Assembly: GCA_028554755.1 (NCBI GenBank)
Contig: JAPTOF010000010.1
Location: forward strand, 880,501-944,500
DNA: 64,000 nt
Origin: Cordia subcordata
Lineage: Eukaryota > Streptophyta > Magnoliopsida > Boraginales > Cordiaceae
Reading direction: 5' to 3'
Positions within the stretch are counted from its first letter, which is position 1, and each line of letters starts with the position of its first letter. Under the pieces are notes generated by a model that had not been told where the DNA came from, made no database searches, and saw only the letters and a list, made by a program, of their open reading frames with translations. Shown here one piece after another: positions 35,341 to 46,852 of this stretch. The position numbers were made by a program, and so were the translations under genes.

Positions 35341-38300
35341 TAGATGATCTCCCAAAGAACGAAGCAAACTATACAGCTTTGACCCCACTTGGGTTCTTGG
35401 AGAGGGCTGCTTTGGTGCACCCTGATCGCAAATCCATCGTGCATGGCTCCCGGCAGTACACGTGGCGGCAGACTTATCAGCGCTGCCGCCGTTTGGCCTC
35501 TGCTCTCACTCAACGCTCCGTCACCTTCGGTAGCACGGTGGGTAGCTTTATAATTCTTTCGTTATAACGTGCAGTTTCGATACGACAAAACACGATAGAT
35601 TAGTATTTTTTTGTGATTTACCATTTTCTTTTGTTCTTTATAGTTGATCAGCTAAGCTCTTATATTAAGAATAGGGGAAAGATTTGAGCTTGCTTTAATG
35701 TTGTGAGTGGCTCTGTAATTTTTTTTGAAACGTGTAGTTTTGACAAAACACGATAGATTAGTACTTTTTGTGGTTTACCAGTTATCTTTTGTTCTTTATA
35801 GCTGATAAGCTAAGCTTTTATACTAAGAATGGGGGAAAGCTTTGAACTTGCTTTAATGTTGAGAATATTTATTAAGCTACTGTGGTTGCACAAGGCTAAG
35901 TGATTTGTTGTTTTTATATCTTCTTTTTGATGTTTGATGTTCAATGATCATTTCTTTGTTCGAAGATAGAAGAAAATTTCTGGATTTTTGGAATTTGATA
36001 GCATGGTTGGATATTTCTATGATTTTCTGTATAATTATTATCAAAGGTCTAACGTGCAACCTCGGCAATACAGGGGGGTGTTTTTGCAGCTAAATTTTTT
36101 GCATAAAGAAAAATGGGAAATTTTCGTTTGAATGTTGAGGATGAACTAAGATTTACGATTGCATAAGGCTAAGTGGTTTTGGTGTTTCTGTATTCTTCAT
36201 TTTAACATTTGATCCTTAATGATCATTAAATATTAGGAGGATAAACAATTTTAGTATTTGATTGTCAATGACCATTTATGTCCATTTCTTCGTTTTATTA
36301 TTTGGTTCTTGTTACGATTGATTTTTAGCAGTAGTTGTTTTCAGTAAAAGTTAAAGGTTGAACCTTTTTTCTTTTTGGTGGTCTTTTGTCCTCTTTGTTT
36401 GAAAGATATTAATTATATCTTGTTCTCCTGATATTTGATTAGAAGAGTTAATTAATTGGTCTTATTGATAATTTCTTTTATCTCCCTTTTTTTCCTATTT
36501 TGATTGGTTTCATTTGTTTTCGAACTGTTTGTTTCTTGGTTAGGCTCAAATTATCAGCAGGTCTGTGACATCAAATGTTGGAAGAAGTTGTTGGAAATTT
36601 ATTATTACTAAATTAATTGGAGAACATATATTTTTACGTTAAAAACTGGTATTATTTACGTGCAAATCGATTAGTTAAGTGCTGTTGCCGTCTTGCTGAA
36701 GCCTTTTATGTTAGTTGACTATCTGATTACAGACCGGGAGCCATTTATGACCAATATACAAAATGTCATTTTTGAGAGAAAGTGGGAGCCATTTATGACC
36801 AATATAAAAAATTTGATCTTTGAGAGAAAGTGGGAGCCATTTTTTAAAGGATTATCAGTAAAAAACGTATTTCACCTACCTTATTGCAGTGCATGATTGG
36901 ATTGGAATCACATAATTCATAGAGATATTCGTAGCCAGATCAGCATCTGCTGACCTAGGCCTCAAGTTGACCTTGACCTTTTAAGTTTTAATTTTCTCCC
37001 TTGATTGATTTTTCAATTCTTTTTTGCTATTTAACTAGCATATCCATTACTGCTACTTCCTGTGCTCTTCTGGGGCATGGAGGAGTGGTCGCAGTAGAGG
37101 ATACCTGTTAAGCTACTACCTACAATGTAAAGAAACTTATGGACTTGCTCTTTGGGAAAACTGGTCCGGGGATTGTGTGTTGAGAAAGGGGAAAAGTTAA
37201 TCATCTTGACCTTATTCATTTTTTGGTTCACTTTTTAATATAAATGATTGTTGTAGGGTCAGCCACCGTATGAATTTACTGGTCATGCATACAGAATCGT
37301 AGTGTGTGCCTCAGTTTCCTGAAGTAAGTTGGCTGGTTGATTTGTGCACTGATATGGATAAAGGAGCACTTTAAATGTTTCACAAGTGAGAAATGTCAGG
37401 CAGCCGCTTCAGGTGGCTAATGAAAACAAACAGCGCAGGGCATAAAAGGGAAACAAGTCATTTGGAGCTTTTTAGTTCAAAAGTCTTATTATCATGTTTG
37501 AAGTGATGCACACAAGAGGGTGTGGAGGGGGTCACAGAGGGGCGAACATCTGTCATTAGTATTTCTATCTGAATTTTGAAGGTTCAATTGCTGGATATAT
37601 TCCAGATCTTGTGTGGTAACTTAGAGTATCTTGTCCTTCAATATAGTGAGCTAAGCAGATTACTGAATCTAGTGCTGCCTTTAGAGAAAGAGGTAATGCT
37701 TTTCTCAAGCATTGGTGGCAGGATCATTCCACCATGTTCAATGTTTTCTAGTGCTAACTTTCTCTGGTATGTTCAAAGGAACTCTCTTGAGAGGCTTGCC
37801 ATTAGCCAAATAAGTTACCCTTAGGCCTTCACTGTCACTGCTGTCACGCAAATGCTGACAAGGAATATTATGGATATGTTTAATGTCTTCAATCACTAAG
37901 TGTTGATTTTACTGCTGTGATATGTCCAATTCCAGTTGATTTATTTATTCTCTTTTTTTTTTTGGGGGTTTTTTTGGGCATTCCAAACAAGAAGTTAGTA
38001 TATGGACTTAATCGTTAAATAATAAGAAGTCCTTTTTATTAGGAAGAGGTTACAGTGTAGGCCAGTTGTGGTATTATCATGCTACATGGCCTTACAAAAG
38101 GCTTTTTATGTGTCTGTCTCACTAGAATCAGTTTCCTAATCTTTTACTTTTGCATTGATTATCTCTATGACCAATGGAATAGTGTAGTTTCCAAATTACA
38201 TCTTGGAACATATATTATAACTAGTCTCATCTTTGAGAATTAAATTTACTTTGCACTGGGGATTCAAGTTGTCTTCATTATTAAGACATCAGCTAAGTGC

Positions 38301-40494
38301 TTCTTTTGCAATTATGTGACAACAGGTTGCTGTTATTGCACCAAATGTACCTGCAATGTATGAGGCTCATTTTGGGGTTCCTATGGCTGGGGCTGTTGTA
38401 AATGCTGTCAACATTCGTCTAAATGCACAGACAGTTGCCTTTCTTTTTGGCCACTCACAGTCTGCAGTTATAATGGTGGACCAAGAGTTTTTTCCCTTGG
38501 CAGAGGAAGCTTTGAAAATTTTAGGAGAGAAAACTAAAGGCAAATTTAAGCCCCTTCTGGTTGTTATTGCAGATGAAAGTTGTGATCCCAAGGCACTTCA
38601 CTATGCTCTTGGAAAGGGTGCAATTGAATATGAGAAATTCCTGGAAACTGGTGACCCAAACTTTGCATGGAAACCACCCCAAGATGAGTGGCATAGCATT
38701 GCTCTGGGTTACACCTCTGGGACAACAGCTAGTCCTAAGGGGGTTGTACTGCACCATCGAGGGGCTTATCTCATGGCTATGAGCAACACAGTTGTATGGG
38801 GAATGACTGAAGGAGCTGTTTACCTCTGGACTCTACCAATGTTTCACTGCAATGGTTGGTGTTTCACTTGGACGTTGGCAGCAATTTGTGGGACAAGCAT
38901 ATGCCTTAGACAGGTACCCTCATTGGATATTTTTTGTTACATGGAGCAAGATTTAGTTTTATACATTATCAATCTTATCTGATGATGAGTGCAATATCTC
39001 ATATATCCCATTTCCAAACACATTCAATAAGTAGTTACAAACAATATTTTAACTAGTATGTGCAACTTACGGTGCATATGTTGCACTAAGTTGGCCAAGT
39101 TTGACACTGGAACTGATTTTCAAGAATAAATTGGCTAATATCGTGAACGGGTAATCGTTTTTCATTTCCCTTCCAATACCTGGGTATATTCATGCAATAG
39201 CTTTGATTATCCTTCTGTAGCTTTCTGGCACCACAGACTAAAGGCTTCAACTTTGTCACCAATAAATTGCCATTGTTGCTTTAAACCAATTGATGGAAAT
39301 TCTAAGGTCCAAACACTTATCTTCGCTTGATGAGTGCAAACTCTGTCTGTAACTTTTTGTTGGGTTGTCTGTTGACATTTTATGTGTCTTCAACTATGTT
39401 TTTAGACATCTCTGCCGCTATGTGCTAGTAGTTGTACTCTTCCGTTTGAGTGGAAGGGGCCAAAACAAATTTGCTGATACTTACATAATTAATTTTTTTC
39501 AGGTCAAGTTCTATCTTGTTATTCGCTGAAATAATTCTATATTGTTGATTTCCTTATTTACAGTTTGCTATAACACGCTGCCGTTCTGTTAATTCAGGTG
39601 ACTGCAAAAGGTGTTTACTCAGCTATAGCCGATCATGGCGTTACACATTTCTGTGCTGCACCTGTGGTACTCAACACCCTAGTCAATGCCCCAAAAAATG
39701 AGACCATCGTCCCCCTACCTCGTCTTGTTCATGTAATGACAGCTGGGGCTGCTCCTCCCCCTTCAGTTCTCTTGGCAATGTCTCAACGTGGCTTTCGTGT
39801 TACACACACTTATGGTCTCTCTGAAACTTATGGCCCATCCACTATATGTGCATGGAAGCCGGAGTGGGATTCATTGCCCCCAGAGACTCAAGCCCGTATG
39901 AATGCTCGCCAAGGTGTCCGTTACGTCGCCCTGGAGGGACTAGATGTTGTTAACACCCAAAACATGACACCTGTCCCTGCTGATGGAAAAACAGTAGGTG
40001 AAATTGTGTTTCGTGGTAATGTCGTGATGAAGGGCTATCTGAAGAATCCTAAAGCAAATGAGGAGGCTTTTGCAAATGGTTGGTACCACTCTGGCGATCT
40101 CGGTGTTAAGCATACGGATGGTTATATCGAGATAAAAGATAGATCAAAGGATATCATCATTTCTGGAGGTGAAAATATAAGTAGTGTTGAAGTAGAAAAT
40201 ATTCTGTATAATCACCCAGCAATCTTGGAGGTTTCTGTGGTGGCAAGGCCAGACGAGCAGTGGGGGGAATCGCCTTGCGCATTTGTAACATTAAAGCCTG
40301 ACGTGGATGCATCCGATCAGCAGCGCTTGGCTGATGATATAATGAAGTTCAGTCGATCAAAGATGCCGAAATATTGGGTTCCGCGATCAGTGGTATTCGG
40401 GCCATTGCCGAAGACAGCTACTGGGAAAATACAGAAGCACATCTTGAGGGCCAAAGCAAAGGAGATGGGACCAGTGACTAAGAGTAGGTTATGA
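35316..40494 (+). CDS. AAE7: Peroxisomal acyl-activating enzyme, AAE7/ACN1 type (short-chain acyl-CoA ligase)
   Basis: This ANL-superfamily enzyme uses ATP to activate a short carboxylate, acetate or butyrate in the Arabidopsis relative, to its CoA ester, feeding peroxisomal beta-oxidation and the glyoxylate cycle. Three exons, 35316-35537, 38326-38913 and 39598-40494, give 568 residues against 569 in Arabidopsis AAE7. The AMP-binding P-loop YTSGTTASPKG is at 203-213, TYGLSETYGP at 341-350, the SGD motif around Asp437, and the C-terminal catalytic lysine Lys547 in PKTATGKIQK. The last residues SRL form a PTS1 peroxisome signal. The start ATG has a good context (AAAATGG) and reproduces the family's RDIDDLPKNEANYTALTP N-terminus. 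The first intron is long (2.8 kb) and holds two local tandem duplications. Related benzoyl- and butyryl-CoA ligases share the fold, so substrate is inferred from closest resemblance. Confidence 0.93.
35546..35865. repeat. About 163-bp tandem duplication in AAE7 intron 1
   Basis: Two diverged copies, starting at about 35546 and 35710, share ACAAAACACGATAGATTAGT, CTTTTGTTCTTTATAG and TTGCTTTAATGTTG in the same order and spacing. The first copy begins right after the exon 1 donor. Confidence 0.85.
36736..36849. repeat. 48-bp tandem repeat, 2.4 copies, in AAE7 intron 1
   Basis: Units starting at 36736, 36784 and 36832 each open with GGGAGCCATTT and contain ATGACCAATATA and TTTGAGAGAAAGT. The third is partial. 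The 48-base period keeps one frame open for 67 codons, but this is a by-product of the repeat. Confidence 0.9.
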
Positions 40495-41782
40495 TTTTAA
40501 GGTGGCTATATACTGTAAACAGACAAGTCCTGTTTCTGATGTCCACCCTCTTTTCTTGATCACACGTTGCTTAAAACCTTTGAGTCTGTAAGATGGTCTA
40601 TTTGGTTTGTTCCTTACAACTAAGTTTATTGCTTGAACAGGACACTTATGGATATCTTGAATGAATTTACACATATTCTGATTATGTTGATCTTCACGTT
40701 TACTACTTAACTATGAAATTTCAATCCAGTATGATATCAAGAATGAAATGTGAACCATCTGCAACTGAAATTTCCATCCTTCAGCTACCATGATCTGCGT
40801 GAATGGTGCATTCGGCGTAGAATATTTTGCTGAATGTGATTGATGGGGGGCTGGCCGACTGGGTATAACCCGGTCACCCATGCCCACCTCCGGTATCATG
40901 CGACCTCGTCAGCTCGATGTCCAACATGATAACCTTTCTCCATGCGCTCAAGACAAGGCCTATTACGTGCACAACGCGTGTTTCCATGTTGATTAAATAA
41001 ACTTCTCACTTGAGAGTTAGAAAGCTTTTGGCCGGCACTATACGAGTGTCTAGTTCCTTTTTGCATTACACATCATCATCAGAGGTTGTGCGAACGTGGA
41101 GAACTCATTTGCTTTAACTGGTTTTTCACTGAGCCAGTGGTCATGAGGATATATAACAATAATTATCCCAGGTTGCATGATAATTGCACATCTAACAACT
41201 CGTTTTTCTGATTTTCATATTTAAAATTTTTATGAGTGATATATGACAATGCTTTCATTTTAAAATTTTTTTTGATCTTTTTGCGTCTCTGACTAAATTC
41301 ATTTCCCAAATTAATAATATTTTGTTTGTCAATGTCTAGGAAGTCCAAATTTTTCCTAAAGCTGCCCCGGGAATTGACCAGAAACTGATTTTACCAAAAT
41401 CAGGTGGCAATTCGTATGAAAGAAATGAAACACATCACTACCAGCCACATGTTTTGTTTTCCAGTTTAAAGAAAATAAACATATCGGTAAAGAAACACAA
41501 ATCATTCAGTATTGTAAAACTTAATATTGAAATGTAGATTTTATTAGGCGATGACTTGAAGGGTGCGTATACAAAAATGTTTGTCCAAAACGAGGTAAAG
41601 CACACCATTTAAATCTTATTCGGATAATCGTCTAGTGAAGGTTAAATTGAATTTTCAAGCTAAAAATATTTTAAAAATCAACATAAAAGTAACTTTAAGA
41701 ATATAATCCATATATAGTGCCGTCAATTAATTATATTAGAAGCAAGACAAAGCCCACACCCCTACGCAAGGCAACAACTAGT

Positions 41783-42034
41783 ATTTTATGCAATACACAA
41801 AAAACCTGACAGAGCAATGCTGTGCGGAGGTAGAAGGCCTACGGGTCGTAAACTTCTTTTTCTTAGAGAAGTAGCAATGGCATTATCTGGAGTATAAGCA
41901 TTGGCTAATTCTGTGCTAGTAGCCGTGGTAATATAAACGATGCAAGCATTATCTAGAATGATTGGGCATCAAGGGTCTATAGGTTGAAGTCTGCCATCAA
42001 ATCCCAGGATTCAATCCTGGATAAGTGGTAGAAA
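41783..42034 (+). pseudogene. Nuclear insertion of plastid 16S rDNA (NUPT), decayed
   Basis: About 250 bases align with the plastid 16S rRNA from the CCTGACGGAGCAATGCCGCG region through the 530-loop and onward. Recognisable stretches include GGAGGTAGAAGGCC, ACGGGTCGT, the altered 530 loop GTGCTAGTAGCCGTGGTAAT (plastid GTGCCAGCAGCCGCGGTAAT), GATGCAAGC and GAATGATTGGGC. Most differences from the plastid form are C-to-T or G-to-A, which is the pattern of methylated cytosine decay after transfer to the nucleus. It is a fragment and cannot act as rRNA. Confidence 0.9.
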
Positions 42035-42351
42035 AGAGATAAAATTTAGTTTAATTTGATTTTTTCCATTTGTTTAAGTGTAATTACTTCGATTAGGCAG
42101 GTCTCATTACTGTTGAGAGGTCTATTTTGCAAGTAGCTATCAATAAACGAATTGAAGCAGGAATCTTGTGAAAGTTGGTGAGATGATAACAACAACGACG
42201 TAACAACTAATTATATGCTGATGAATAAAAACCAGAATTTCGTGTGGGTTTAGCCGTTACTTTGGCATGTATGTGTTAGAACGTTTCCCAACTCTATTCA
42301 TAAAGATGGTCCTGACAAGTACAACAAAGCCTTCAATTGTTTCATGAAAAA

Positions 42352-42354
<3 letters not shown>

Positions 42355-42393
<39 letters not shown>
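42355..42393. repeat. AT dinucleotide microsatellite
   Basis: About 19 AT units with a single TG interruption at the end, in the intergenic region downstream of the plastid insertion. Confidence 0.95.
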
Positions 42394-42399
<6 letters not shown>

Positions 42400-43751
42400 G
42401 TCATGATGAAGCTTCGTTCTAGCTAAAAAGGTGTTCAATCTAGCTATTGGACAAACTAACGGCTAATGACCCCTACAATCTCAATATCTCATCGAAAACG
42501 ACTACAAATTAAAGTCATGATAAATACAAAGGGAAAAAAAGTATGAAATTATGTACCTAATTTTAAAAGAGCTTCATATTACATTTGAACTTAAGTTGTC
42601 ATCTTTAATGGGAAAAAATAATTAGTTTATCAAGAATATTGTGCTCTTGCGTCTTATTTAGTTTAAACAAATTATTAAAAAAAAAAATAGGAGTAGAAGT
42701 CTATTTCGTTTTGTTGGTTATTTCAAGGTTCTTGAATTTGAAGTACAAAAGGAAAAGTATCCAATATTTTGCAATACCTATTATTTTCTTGTCATTTTTC
42801 TTTTCTTTCTCTCTTTAAATTTGGCCTTGCTATGATTTTACTGAAAGAATGAGGACTCATAATTCTTTATGATTGCATTCTTATATATATATATATTATC
42901 TAAATGAGACGAGATTTAATTCTATTTTTTTTACCTTTATAATTGATCAATTTAGAAGTAAATCCAAACCAACCTAAGAATTCAATTGAAAAATTAATAG
43001 ATCTTAAGGACAAGCAAACAAGCAAAGGAAAGAATATAAAGAGTTATATATACATATATCAAACTAGCCGTTACATTGTCAACTTAATGATTGATTTAGC
43101 TTTTAAGACCCATTCTTCCTTTTCTTTTAAAAATATTTTGGATCCTTGTCCATTTTGGTGATTGTGATATACATTACATATACATATTATAATATATGTG
43201 TGTGTGTGTGTTTTATAGCTTTATCCAAAAATTCAACGAGGTAAAGCAGAGAAGTAGAAGGAAAGAATACCACGTGTATAATGCATGGAAATGGGTGTCG
43301 GTACCATTTTGAGTTAGGTTAAGCCAAGGGTCCCTTTTGATGTTTGATGTCTTAACAATCTTTTTAACTCCAAAAAACCTTAAGCATATACATATATATA
43401 CATCCACATATGTATATATTATATATTCACATGCATATATATAACTTGCTCCATTCGTGTCCAAACCCCATCTCATGTCAACACTCCACCGCCCCCCCCC
43501 AAAAAAAAAAAAAACCAAACTGATCATCTTCATTGGTTAGAGTTGTGGTGCTTCAAAATTTTGCCTAATGTGTTTGTTAAGATTCCATATGTGAAAAGAA
43601 TACATTAGTAAAAAAAGAGAAAAAATCCACATCTTTATCGTGTCCTCATCTTATAGCATATCCCTTTCTTTGTTTCTCTTGCATTTTTATCTGTAGAAAT
43701 TTCTATCTTCTCAGAGCTTTCGCTTGCTCGCTTGTTTCCTACAACTTGAAG

Positions 43752-44192
43752 GTAAATGCAAAATTCTCTCTTTAGCTCCTTTAATTTTACGTGCATGCTC
43801 AAATATATATATATATATATATGTTGTTCATATACTTTATTTTCTTTAACCCTTCTCTAAACTCGAGCTGTTGGAAAATGTCTATTATTTTATTTAATTT
43901 GTTACCGTCATGTTATCGCCTTGAACTAGTGTTTGTTAGTTACCCCTCTCCCTCTCTCTTTCCACCACCACCACCACCTCGTCCTCCTACGCCCTCTCCG
44001 CTCGCCGCCACCGACTAGTCTTTCAACACATACACGCAAACAGGAAAGATGAGAGAATTTTATTAAGCACAAAACGAGATTGAGCTTGCCATAATCTGAA
44101 TTGATCAACTTTTTCATTATATACATATATATATATATATTCCATATATAATATTCGATAATTGACATTATAAGCTATAGTGTAATTAACAG
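43752..44192 (+). other. Probable 5' UTR intron of the endosulfine gene
   Basis: A donor after ACAACTTGAAG (GTAAATG) at 43752 and an acceptor TAATTAACAG at 44192 lie 13 bases before the start codon. The upstream segment (43690-43751) is pyrimidine-rich like a plant leader. Inferred from splice signals only. Confidence 0.45.
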
Positions 44193-44205
44193 GTTGGTCA
44201 TAAAA

Positions 44206-44961
44206 ATGGCTGATCACAAGACTGCTGAAGAGTGCCACCCCATCAACCAGGATCATGAGGTACACCTGCCAATGACTTTTTTCTTTATATTTATTTACTC
44301 TTCAGTCTTCATTTTATATTCATTTTTAAATGAACGGCCCTTTCAGTTTAAGCTCTACTTGAAAAAGAAAAGGAAAAAAAAAAGAAAAAGAAAATGATGA
44401 ATTAGAAGGACTTCCATATAAAAAAATAAGAAATATATATGGGGTCTGCCTTAAAAGTTAAAACTAAAAATAATTTGACGTGAATAATGACATGAACAAA
44501 GTATATATGATCTCAATTCTGAACCCTTAATGATTTTCGTATGTCAGAATTAGACTGTTGTGATCTTTGTTATTTGTTCTTCTCTCTGATTTTTCTTTTT
44601 TTTTTTTGCTTGATAAGTACGTCGTTTTATTCACAAAAAAGACATTTACAAAGAAAAGAGGCTATCAAAAATTTATGCCTCAGACTGTACAAAGGTCACG
44701 ACGTGGAGCGAAAACCTGCCTAACATCGGTACAAATTTTCGCCAAAATATGATAAACATATAATTTGCTCACTATTTCTTTTATTTGTGACTATATAAAA
44801 AATATAATATTCCAGAACATGTGGAGGACACGTGTCTAGAGTCTCCACCAATCATGTTTCAGTCTACGTCAAAGCTGCTTTTGTATATATTAACTTTGAT
44901 TTGTATCCTGTTTTGATCTTATAGATATCTGGTGATATTTTTAAGGTAAAAAGTGTCACAT

Positions 44962-45017
<56 letters not shown>

Positions 45018-46852
45018 ACGATGAATATTTTTAGTGTGGGGTTTGATGGGGCAAAGGACAATCACACGCATGAGACATGCTCGACCTTATTATCACCTTC
45101 TCATATTGGTCCAATACACAGTAGTTACGACTTGCGAGTCTCGTGATGATGATTGCTACTAGAAAATAAATATCAGCCACTCAATGATCGAAAAGCAAAA
45201 TTTTTGCTGAATCATTGCATTATTGAAACAAATTGTCGGCTATTAATTTTTCTCATGGGATTTGAAGTTTCAGTTAGATTTGAATTTGTTCGTAATGTTA
45301 TATTATGCACGTAACATTATATCGCAAGATTTTGTTTTTATCGTAACGTTAATAGTACTAATATACCATTCTATTTTGGTCATTACTAAATAGGTCGTGT
45401 TGCTTAGTTTGAATATTAGAAACTGTATTTATTAAGAATTTTTTTTTAATTTTAATAGGGGTCTAATATAATTTGAGAATTTCGAAGTCAAAGGTAAAAA
45501 AAAAAGAGGTCAGATTATTCATTCCAGAAAAAGTATTATGACGATGATGTGAAAAGACATTTGGAAAGTTATACATCTAGGTAGGTTGGACCTGTTGTAT
45601 TTAATAAAGGTTGGGCAAGAATAGGAGAGGTTAGGAAGAGTACAATTAGTTGATATTAGGTGGCTTCCGTCAAAAACAAATTTGATTTTGACCTGTTATT
45701 TAAGAAACGTGTTTAACTTGGTCATAATTAAGTCACTTAAAAGGATATATTATATGCATTTAGTATTCATTCCAGTAAGAAATTTCAATCCATTTTCATA
45801 GTCGTGCCCCTTCTTAATTTTCTTGCATCTTGAATATCTTGACGTGTTATGAAATTTTACCATCTGACACGTAAATAATTATTAATTACTCCATAAAAAG
45901 AAGAGTAATTAAGTGATTGAAAAGATAATATAAAGCGTTACTCTTTTATTTTACAGGACATATTGCTCGGTAACAAATACGGAGGATTAATGCCAAAGAA
46001 GAAACCATTGATCACAAAGGTAAATTCTTCAAAATATGTTAACTGTGAGTTTGAAATAAAATTACGCATGAAACTAAGACCAGAAAGAATTGATGCAGGA
46101 TCATCAGCGTGCTTATTTTGACTCTGCTGACTGGGCATTATACAAGGTATATACTTAACCCATTTATATCATTTTCTTTTTTCCTTTCAGCTTGGCAAGG
46201 TTGAATCTTTGTGAAATGCCATTTTCTAGATTATTTTTTGAATGTCACTTTAGTGGGAAACATTATGAATACAGCTTATTATGAGGGGGTTGTGATAATC
46301 TTTTCTTTCTTATTATTATAGTACGTTCTTTTTTGTAAAGTTAGATTTTAGGTTTTTATTCAGTTTTACACGTAAATAAAGTTTTACGAATAGGTGTGGA
46401 AAATTTAATTAAACCTATAACCTAGAGTAGACTCTAACATTATATAAAATGACCACCTCATAAAAAAAGAGTGATTTACTATATTTCTTTATTATTGTCA
46501 ACGTGTTATTTAATTTCAATGATTTTTATTAGTCGTCCTTTTCTGTGTTGCAAATAATAATTTTTCTGGGGTCACTGCAAATAATGTTTTCAAATAACAG
46601 CAAGGTGCAGGAATGGCTCAAACGCCACCAGTAGCTATCGAGACATTGCGGCCAAAATTACAGGTAACTGATGATATATAATTTCATCCTTTTTTGCTAT
46701 ATATGTCTATATAAGTAAATTAATTTTTATTATATATATATATGTATATACTAATCTAAAAATTATTTATTGTGCAGAGAACTCCACATCAACAATTGCC
46801 TCCTAGAAGACCAGCTTGTACATCTGGAAGGGACAGCCTCGTGAGTTCGTGA
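44206..46852 (+). CDS. Endosulfine/ARPP-19 family protein (PP2A inhibitor type)
   Basis: Members of this family become PP2A-B55 inhibitors after phosphorylation of a central serine; in yeast and animals the kinases are Rim15 and Greatwall. Five small exons, 44206-44259, 45957-46019, 46099-46146, 46601-46663 and 46778-46852, all phase 0, give 100 residues. The conserved core is KYGGLMPKKKPLITKDHQRA followed by YFDSADWAL; the phosphorylation-site serine is Ser48 in FDSADW at 46-51. Animals and yeast have FDSGDY there, while plant proteins have FDSADW. The downstream QGAG and LRPKLQ segments also match plant members. The N-terminus is short (18 residues before the core exon) and the C-terminus is basic and lacks the acidic tail I expect in many plant relatives. 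The tiny exons are missed by simple open-frame searches, so the identity comes from the joined reading. Its function in plants is not well established. Confidence 0.88.
44961..45015. repeat. AC/AT compound microsatellite in intron 1 of the endosulfine gene
   Basis: About 11 CA units run directly into about 17 AT units, within the intron between coding exons 1 and 2. Confidence 0.95.

Larger units (their letters stand above)
40495..44205. other. Intergenic region between AAE7 and the endosulfine gene
   Basis: Starts with the AAE7 3' UTR. A GC-richer patch at about 40840-40990 is unexplained. The plastid 16S insertion is at 41783-42034, an AT microsatellite at 42355-42393, and the promoter and likely non-coding first exon of the endosulfine gene at about 43380-43751, followed by a probable leader intron (43752-44192). 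The rest is AT-rich DNA without recognisable genes. Confidence 0.55.

Noticed and set aside
41783..42034. A functional rRNA gene
   Set aside because: Only about 250 bases are present and the universally conserved 530 loop is mutated, so it is a decayed plastid insertion.
43198..43215. Short TG repeat as a regulatory site of the endosulfine gene
   Set aside because: A simple repeat about 1 kb before the start codon with nothing to support a function.
43926..44168. 80-codon minus-strand frame with Arg/Trp-rich stretch
   Set aside because: It is the complement of a CCA/CTC-rich part of the endosulfine leader intron and has no similarity to known proteins.
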